Assembly (NCBI GenBank): GCA_023131215.1 | Contig: JAGLZV010000037.1 | Coordinates: forward strand, 1-7,912 | DNA length: 7,912 nucleotides | Direction: 5' to 3' | Source: Candidatus Methanophagales archaeon | Lineage (GTDB): Archaea > Halobacteriota > Syntropharchaeia > Alkanophagales > Methanospirareceae | Shown: piece after piece, positions 3,925 through 7,912 of the stretch | How the letters are laid out: every line of letters begins with the position of its first letter | Numbering within the stretch: position 1 is the first letter of the stretch | Position numbers and translations under genes: made by a program | Notes under the pieces: generated by a model | Told to the model about the DNA's origin: nothing | What the model saw: only the letters and a program-made list of their open reading frames with translations | The model's database searches: none

Positions 3925-6825
3925 TTTTATTGCTGGGATCCAATTGTTATATATTTTTCCATTGGCATCAATGAACTTGGTGCAATTGATTGTTCCTGCT
4001 CCCGCTATTGCGTCTTTGCTTTTTGCATGTATTATCTGCGGATAGGAACCTGTGCGAAGGGTGTAGTTGTAGGTTTTATTTTTGTACAGCACGAAGGTCT
4101 CGTTAAAGGTGATGGTGTGCCAATCTCCTGTGTATCCACTCCAATTTGCAGTTGCATTTAATCCAGAATTGTTCCATATTCTTGTGTATTCGGTATGCCC
4201 ACCAGTGCCTGCGCATGGATAGGTGTAAAGCTTTTGCACGGTGATTGTTTGGTTTGGCTTTATTGTTCCGTTGTGAGTGCCGAAAATGCTTGGGTAGGGA
4301 TTAGCTGGGTTTCCTGTATCAAAGATCACTTCTGGACCTTGACACTTACAATTAGAATTACATTTTTTATTAGTGTTACAAAGGTCTCCCGGCTTTTTAC
4401 CATCACAAGCAATATCAGCACCGCAGAGGGTTAAGTTACAGATTCCTGTATCTGAACAAATGCCCACATCACACCTCTTCAATGTATTATTCGCTGTACA
4501 ACCGCAGATTGTTCCATCAGGTTTGCTCTGGTATTCGTATTCACCACTTGGACTGCATGTTCCACTCACGCACTTCAGGATTTCTCTCCTTTCTTTGCAT
4601 GGATTAGCAGGATCGTCTTCCCATTCTCCGTATCCGCAAATAGTTCCATCTGGCTTGTTCCTTGTATTTCCTATGTCTATCCATTGCGTATTGGTTATGC
4701 TATAAGTGCAGGAACCGTCTGAACATGTGTAGTCGCGATATTCCTGTTCCTTCTGCTCCTTCTCCTTGCATTCGTTAGCTGGATCGTCTACCCATCTCAT
4801 GTTGCCAGTATCCACCCAACCATCATAATTGTTGCAGTTTTCCACCAACTGGTCATCTACCCAACTCGTATGGTCTACACATGAACCTTCTTCACAATAG
4901 AAATCGTGGAATTGCCTGCGTTTCCATACCTCGTCCTCCTTGCAATAAGGAACCCAATCATCGTAATAGTCAGTATGCCTATTTGAGTAAGTGTACACAC
5001 AAGAGCCTCCAAAACAATAGTAATCACGATCTTCACAGCCATCACCGTAAGCATAACAGCCATCATAATTATTGCAATTCTCGGAAGACGTAACTGTATA
5101 AGTGCAACTACCCCCGGAACAATAATAATCCCTGTATTCTTTTACGTCCCCATTGCAGTACCATCCATCGTGATCATTGCAGTTATCAACAACCAGCTGG
5201 TCATCTACCCAACTCGTGTGGTTGGTGCATGAGCCTCCATCACAATAGAAGTCATGGAAAAGCCTGCGCTTCCATACCTCGTCACCCTTGCAATAGTAAT
5301 CCCAACCATCGTAGTAATCAGTATGTCTATTTGAGTAAGTGTATTCACAACCCACTTCATTGCTATAGCAATAATAATTCCCTTCTTCACAGCCGTTACC
5401 ATACGCATAGCAACCATCATAATCATTGCAATTTTCGCAATTTGGATAAATGCCGCAGCTTGTAGCTGTGCCTTCACACTCTTCATCCGAAAGAAGCGCA
5501 GTATAAGCATCCACTATCCCCCAGCCATATTCTTCATCCCGACCTGGAGAGCCTTTGTCTTCTGCTGTGCTCTCTAATCTATTTCTGACATTATCTGGAC
5601 CAGTTACATCATTAGCGATCAAAAGTGCTGCCACTCCAGACACATGAGGCGTTGCCATTGAAGTACCTTGGTAGAACCAAAAACCGAAGTCGCATGGGTC
5701 TCCTTCGGGAAAAGTTTGCTGGAGGACTCCATCAGCATAGCCATCACCGTTTTGATCTACCCGTGTATCACTACCTGGAGCAACTAAATCCAAGTAACTA
5801 CCTGTATTGGAGTAATATGAACGGGTTTCATTGTATCTGGTAGCACCAACTGCGATGACATAGTCATCGTACGCAGCAGGATACTGAGGGGTATTTCCTT
5901 TTTCATACTCATTACCGGCAGCAGCGACGATAGTAACCCCTTCGTTGTATGCATACGTAACTGCATCTTCCAAAGTTTGTGATGGTTTTGGTCCACCCAA
6001 GCTCATGCTGATAACATCAGCGCCATTATCGACTGCATAATAGATACCATCTGCTAGCCACGAATAAGTTCCACTACCTGTTTCGTTAAGCACCTTCACG
6101 GGCATTATTGAGCAGTCAAATGCCACTCCAGCAACACCATAGTCATTGTTAGTCGCTTGAGCGACAGTGCCAGTAACATGTGTGCCATGCCCCTCGTCAT
6201 CATTTGGATGTGCGTCGTTATTGACAAAGTCATAACCTTGTACAAAGGCGGTGCCTGCCAAATCTGGAGCTTGACAATATATATCGTAATCTTCATAGGC
6301 CACTCCAGTATCCAATACAGCCACAACAGCGCCATATCCCGTGGATATATCCCACGCAGATTCCATGTTAATCCCTCCATACTCATCATTGTCGAGATGC
6401 CACTGATATGTATAGAACGGATCGTTTTGGACCATAAAAGCATGAACAACGTAGTCAGGTTCTGCATATTCAACTCCGGGTAGACCCTCATATATTGTGA
6501 CCATCTCATCAACTGTTTTACCTGAGGGAACATGTAGTATCTTAGTCCCTGAGAGTAGAGTAGACTTCACAGAAGTTCTGTATCCGAAATTCATCGTGGT
6601 TATCGCTTCCTCTCCGACATCAGGTTTGAACTTGACAAGGATTTCATCTGGTACATACTCTACCACACTGGGAGCATGATTAAGTTCTTTTTTCTCAAAG
6701 ATTCCTGATTGTTTGTCTTGTGTATTTGTACCTGTACTTGCAAGGGTAACTATGCTCATGGTCGCTAAAAAGACTACACAAATCGCAAATACCATTGCTT
6801 TTGTTTTCACCTTTTCGCGTTTCAT
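3913..6825 (-). CDS. Secreted subtilisin-like (S8) serine protease with Cys-rich repeats and a sequon-rich C-terminal domain
   Basis: A 970-residue pre-pro-protease. Residues 1-30 form a signal peptide (KREKVKTK, then a hydrophobic core ending TLAS). Residues 57-131 resemble an S8 propeptide (VPDEILVKF to GVEYAEPDY). The catalytic domain (about 135-446) has a full active site: D172 (VLDTGV), H213 (HGTHVTG), oxyanion N305 (AAGNE) and S389 (GTSMATPH). D357-x-N-x-D-G-Y-x-D365 is a likely calcium loop. Residues 450-829 carry about 42 Cys in repeats starting (E/D)NCN(D/N)xDG(C/W) at C466, C549, C584 and C664, with recurring DYYCxGGSC-type hairpins. Residues 830-970 form a separate domain with nine NxS/T sequons; similar tails occur in other archaeal surface proteins, from memory. 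No C-terminal membrane segment or PGF-type sorting tail is seen, so release or disulfide/glycan-held surface location is inferred. GGAAGG about 7 nt before ATG may be a Shine-Dalgarno. The substrate is unknown. Confidence 0.93.
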   Translation of the reverse strand: MKREKVKTKAMVFAICVVFLATMSIVTLASTGTNTQDKQSGIFEKKELNHAPSVVEYVPDEILVKFKPDVGEEAITTMNFGYRTSVKSTLLSGTKILHVPSGKTVDEMVTIYEGLPGVEYAEPDYVVHAFMVQNDPFYTYQWHLDNDEYGGINMESAWDISTGYGAVVAVLDTGVAYEDYDIYCQAPDLAGTAFVQGYDFVNNDAHPNDDEGHGTHVTGTVAQATNNDYGVAGVAFDCSIMPVKVLNETGSGTYSWLADGIYYAVDNGADVISMSLGGPKPSQTLEDAVTYAYNEGVTIVAAAGNEYEKGNTPQYPAAYDDYVIAVGATRYNETRSYYSNTGSYLDLVAPGSDTRVDQNGDGYADGVLQQTFPEGDPCDFGFWFYQGTSMATPHVSGVAALLIANDVTGPDNVRNRLESTAEDKGSPGRDEEYGWGIVDAYTALLSDEECEGTATSCGIYPNCENCNDYDGCYAYGNGCEEGNYYCYSNEVGCEYTYSNRHTDYYDGWDYYCKGDEVWKRRLFHDFYCDGGSCTNHTSWVDDQLVVDNCNDHDGWYCNGDVKEYRDYYCSGGSCTYTVTSSENCNNYDGCYAYGDGCEDRDYYCFGGSCVYTYSNRHTDYYDDWVPYCKEDEVWKRRQFHDFYCEEGSCVDHTSWVDDQLVENCNNYDGWVDTGNMRWVDDPANECKEKEQKEQEYRDYTCSDGSCTYSITNTQWIDIGNTRNKPDGTICGYGEWEDDPANPCKERREILKCVSGTCSPSGEYEYQSKPDGTICGCTANNTLKRCDVGICSDTGICNLTLCGADIACDGKKPGDLCNTNKKCNSNCKCQGPEVIFDTGNPANPYPSIFGTHNGTIKPNQTITVQKLYTYPCAGTGGHTEYTRIWNNSGLNATANWSGYTGDWHTITFNETFVLYKNKTYNYTLRTGSYPQIIHAKSKDAIAGAGTINCTKFIDANGKIYNNWIPAIKLFH
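4821..5083 (-). repeat. Imperfect direct repeat, copy A' in the protease gene
   Basis: This encodes about residues 582-668 of the protease, from NCNNYDGC through YTYSNRHTDYYD, KEDEVWKRR and HTSWVDDQLV to the next NC. At the DNA level it shares long runs with 5165-5437, for example tggtcatctacccaactcgt at the start and catcataat.attgcaatt at the end. The offset between corresponding NC codons is 354 bp. Differences are mainly substitutions and two small codon indels, so the reading frame is kept. Confidence 0.85.
5165..5437 (-). repeat. Imperfect direct repeat, copy A in the protease gene
   Basis: This encodes about residues 464-553 of the protease (NCNDYDGC through GDEVWKRR and HTSWVDDQLVVDNC) and is the partner of 4821-5083. 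It has one extra codon in the first hairpin (YYCYSNEVGC against YYCFGGSC) and one near the end (VVDNC against VENC). Between the two copies, 5084-5164 codes for the shorter W-type unit (CNDHDGWYCNG to TSSE). That unit has a longer counterpart after the other copy, giving an A-B-A'-B' order. Confidence 0.85.
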
Positions 6826-6860
6826 TTTTTATCCTTCCGCCTTTAGTTATGGATAGAGGA

Positions 6861-6868
6861 TATTTAAA
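6861..6868 (-). promoter_or_regulatory. Promoter of the protease gene
   Basis: The minus strand reads CCGGAAAATTTAAATA, a BRE-like CGGAAAA followed by TATA box TTTAAATA, about 39 bp upstream of the protease ATG at 6825. Transcription would start near 6838, giving a short leader of roughly 13 nt that carries GGAAGGAT as a possible ribosome-binding site. A second copy of TTTTCCGG (plus strand 6888-6895) lies 19 bp further upstream of the first (6869-6876). Confidence 0.55.
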
Positions 6869-6948
6869 TTTTCCGGTCATGGTAATTTTTTCCGGCTTCC
6901 AAACATCATCCCGCAATTATTATTTCCACAGAAACTAACCTTAAATAA

Positions 6949-6956
6949 TATAAATA
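6949..6956 (+). promoter_or_regulatory. Promoter of the thi4-family gene
   Basis: TATAAATA is centred about 26 bp before the ATG at 6978, in an A/T-rich stretch (ttaaataatataaataac). At this spacing the transcript would start at or next to the start codon, and no Shine-Dalgarno is seen, so a leaderless message is expected. The 152-bp divergent gap shows no thiamine-pyrophosphate riboswitch signature. Confidence 0.6.
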
Positions 6957-6977
6957 ACAAATGCCAATGGTAAATCC

Positions 6978-7766
6978 ATGACCGTAGAATTCTCACCAGT
7001 ATCGGAAAGCCAGATTACGAAAGCGATAGTGGACGAATTTGCAAAAGAATTTGAGAAATACGTGGAGACCGAAGTAATCATAGTAGGTGGTGGTCCCTCA
7101 GGATTAATGGCGGGTAAGGAACTGGCATCCAAAGGTGTAAAGGTATTGATTATAGAAAGAAACAACTATTTAGGTGGTGGATTCTGGCTTGGCGGGTTTT
7201 TGATGAACAAGCTCACGGTCAGGTCACCGGCAGAAAGCATTCTTGATGAACTTGGGGTGCCTTATAAGGAGTATAGCAAAGTTAAGGGATTATATGTTGC
7301 TGATGGACCTCACGCATGCTCGAAATTAATTGCGGCGACATGCGATGCCGGGGCGAAAATATTAAATATGACCACACTGGATGACGTGGTTCTTCATAAT
7401 GAGAAGGTAAGTGGAGTAGTGGTAAATTGGACTGCAGTTTCTGCTCTGCCACGCGAAATTGCATGTGTTGACCCTATTTCACTGGAATCGAAGCTCGTGA
7501 TAGACGCAACGGGTCACGATGCCTCGGTAGTAAAAAAGTTGGAGGAAAGAGGGTTGCTTAAGACAAAAGGGCAAGGAGCGATGTGGGTTGAGAGGTCAGA
7601 GAATCTTGTGGTAGAGCATACTTCCGAATTTTATCCCGGGCTGATAGTTACCGGTATGGCGGTTTCTGCTGCATATGGGCTTCCGAGAATGGGTCCTACT
7701 TTTGGTGCTATGTTGATGTCCGGGAAAAAAGCGGCAGAAGTTGCTATTGAAAAACTCAGGCTATGA
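6978..7766 (+). CDS. thi4: Thi4-family thiazole synthase (also annotated as ribose-1,5-bisphosphate isomerase in archaea)
   Basis: A 262-residue protein of the Thi4 family, which builds the thiamine thiazole precursor (ADP-thiazole) from NAD, glycine and a sulfur source. The N-terminal Rossmann fold has VGGGPSG (G37-G42) and an acidic strand end (IIERNNYLGGG), then GGFLMNKLTVR. Further family marks are VVVNWTAV, DATGHD, and a GMAV...RMGPTFGAM.SG.KAAE C-terminus. In the alignment I make by eye, C163 in REIACVDP sits where yeast Thi4 has Cys205, the residue that gives up its sulfur, and where M. jannaschii has His. This predicts a single-turnover (suicide) enzyme like the haloarchaeal one. Some archaeal members were named ribose-1,5-bisphosphate isomerase; thiazole synthesis is the better supported role. 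It is divergent from the protease gene with its own TATA box. The start is ATG 6978, as nearby upstream ATGs (6961, 6967) are out of frame. Confidence 0.94.
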   Translation: MTVEFSPVSESQITKAIVDEFAKEFEKYVETEVIIVGGGPSGLMAGKELASKGVKVLIIERNNYLGGGFWLGGFLMNKLTVRSPAESILDELGVPYKEYSKVKGLYVADGPHACSKLIAATCDAGAKILNMTTLDDVVLHNEKVSGVVVNWTAVSALPREIACVDPISLESKLVIDATGHDASVVKKLEERGLLKTKGQGAMWVERSENLVVEHTSEFYPGLIVTGMAVSAAYGLPRMGPTFGAMLMSGKKAAEVAIEKLRL

Positions 7767-7819
7767 GTGCCTTTCATGCGTGTTCGGATAAGAGATTGAC
7801 ATTCTAACTATTGATACTT

Positions 7820-7827
7820 TTTATATA
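7820..7827 (+). promoter_or_regulatory. TATA box for the gene leaving the right edge
   Basis: TTTATATA follows a 97-bp gap region after thi4. It is about 28 bp before GTG 7852 and 40 bp before ATG 7864. With a start site near 7849 the leader would contain GGTGA (7851-7855), complementary to the 3' end of archaeal 16S rRNA and 8 nt before ATG 7864. This supports ATG as the start. Confidence 0.45.
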
Positions 7828-7863
7828 GCATAAACGCGATTATTTTACCTGGTGAGCCAATGT

Positions 7864-7912
7864 ATGCTTCCAGATAATGAAAATAGTGTGGATCCTACGG
7901 TACAGACCATTG
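7864..7912 (+). CDS. Start of an unidentified protein (cut by window edge)
   Basis: Only 16 codons are present, reading MLPDNENSVDPTVQTI, which is too little to assign a family. The case for a gene is its context: a TATA box at 7820-7827, a good GGTGA Shine-Dalgarno 8 nt before the ATG, and an open frame to the window end. A leaderless start at GTG 7852 in the same frame (adding MSQC) is the alternative. ATG 7860 is out of frame and stops after five codons. The residues so far are polar and show no signal peptide. Confidence 0.4.
   Translation, partial: MLPDNENSVDPTVQTI

Noticed and set aside
4875..5510. Several 63-101 residue frames on both strands in the Cys-rich repeat region
   Set aside because: They are repetitive because the protease repeats are repetitive. 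The protease frame is continuous and has clear motifs.
6826..6977. A thiamine-pyrophosphate riboswitch before the thi4-family gene
   Set aside because: No conserved CUGAGA-type element or suitable stems are present, and the TATA box spacing leaves no room for a leader.

Overview
The window looks like a chromosomal segment of a euryarchaeon. The evidence is: TATA boxes about 25-30 bp upstream of starts with almost no leader, tRNA genes without encoded CCA, an archaeal-type CoaBC (His in place of Asn in the PAMN motif, no bacterial active-site Cys), a stand-alone archaeal PyrI, and a Thi4-family enzyme. The mix of metabolic genes, an IS1-like transposase and a Cys-rich, sequon-rich secreted protease would fit a methanogen-related or ANME-type anaerobic archaeon. 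That placement is inference and no single marker here proves it.

Layout, left to right. 1-522 is the end of an insertion sequence with a truncated IS1-like transposase on the minus strand and a putative terminal repeat at 513-522. 549-1976 (minus) is tldD, a metallopeptidase of the TldD/PmbA family. Its partner tldE is not visible, and the IS ends 26 bp beyond the tldD stop. A 60-bp divergent promoter region follows, with one palindromic TATA box that can serve both directions. 2037-3924 (plus) is a very tightly packed run: tRNA-Phe(GAA), pyrI, tRNA-Ala(GGC), coaBC, with gaps of 5, 0 and 2 nt. If it is transcribed as one unit, tRNA 5' and 3' processing would itself generate the ends of the pyrI and coaBC messages.

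3913-6825 (minus) is a large secreted subtilisin-like protease that converges on coaBC and overlaps it by 12 bp. It has a signal peptide, an S8 propeptide, a complete Asp/His/Asn/Ser catalytic set, about 380 residues of Cys-rich repeats (an A-B-A'-B' tandem duplication visible in the DNA), and a C-terminal domain with nine N-glycosylation sequons in about 140 residues. 6826-6977 is a divergent intergenic region with one promoter each way. 6978-7766 (plus) is a Thi4-family thiazole synthase with Cys, not His, at the sulfur-donor position. After it, a promoter-like TATA box at 7820-7827 precedes the first codons of an unidentified gene that leaves the window.

Functionally this is mostly housekeeping: pyrimidine synthesis control (PyrI), CoA synthesis (CoaBC), thiamine thiazole synthesis (Thi4) and two tRNAs. 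It is broken by one mobile element and one lineage-specific extracellular protease. I see no CRISPR array, prophage or obvious defence system. The points most worth a second look are the tRNA-mRNA packing, the protease architecture and the Cys-type Thi4.
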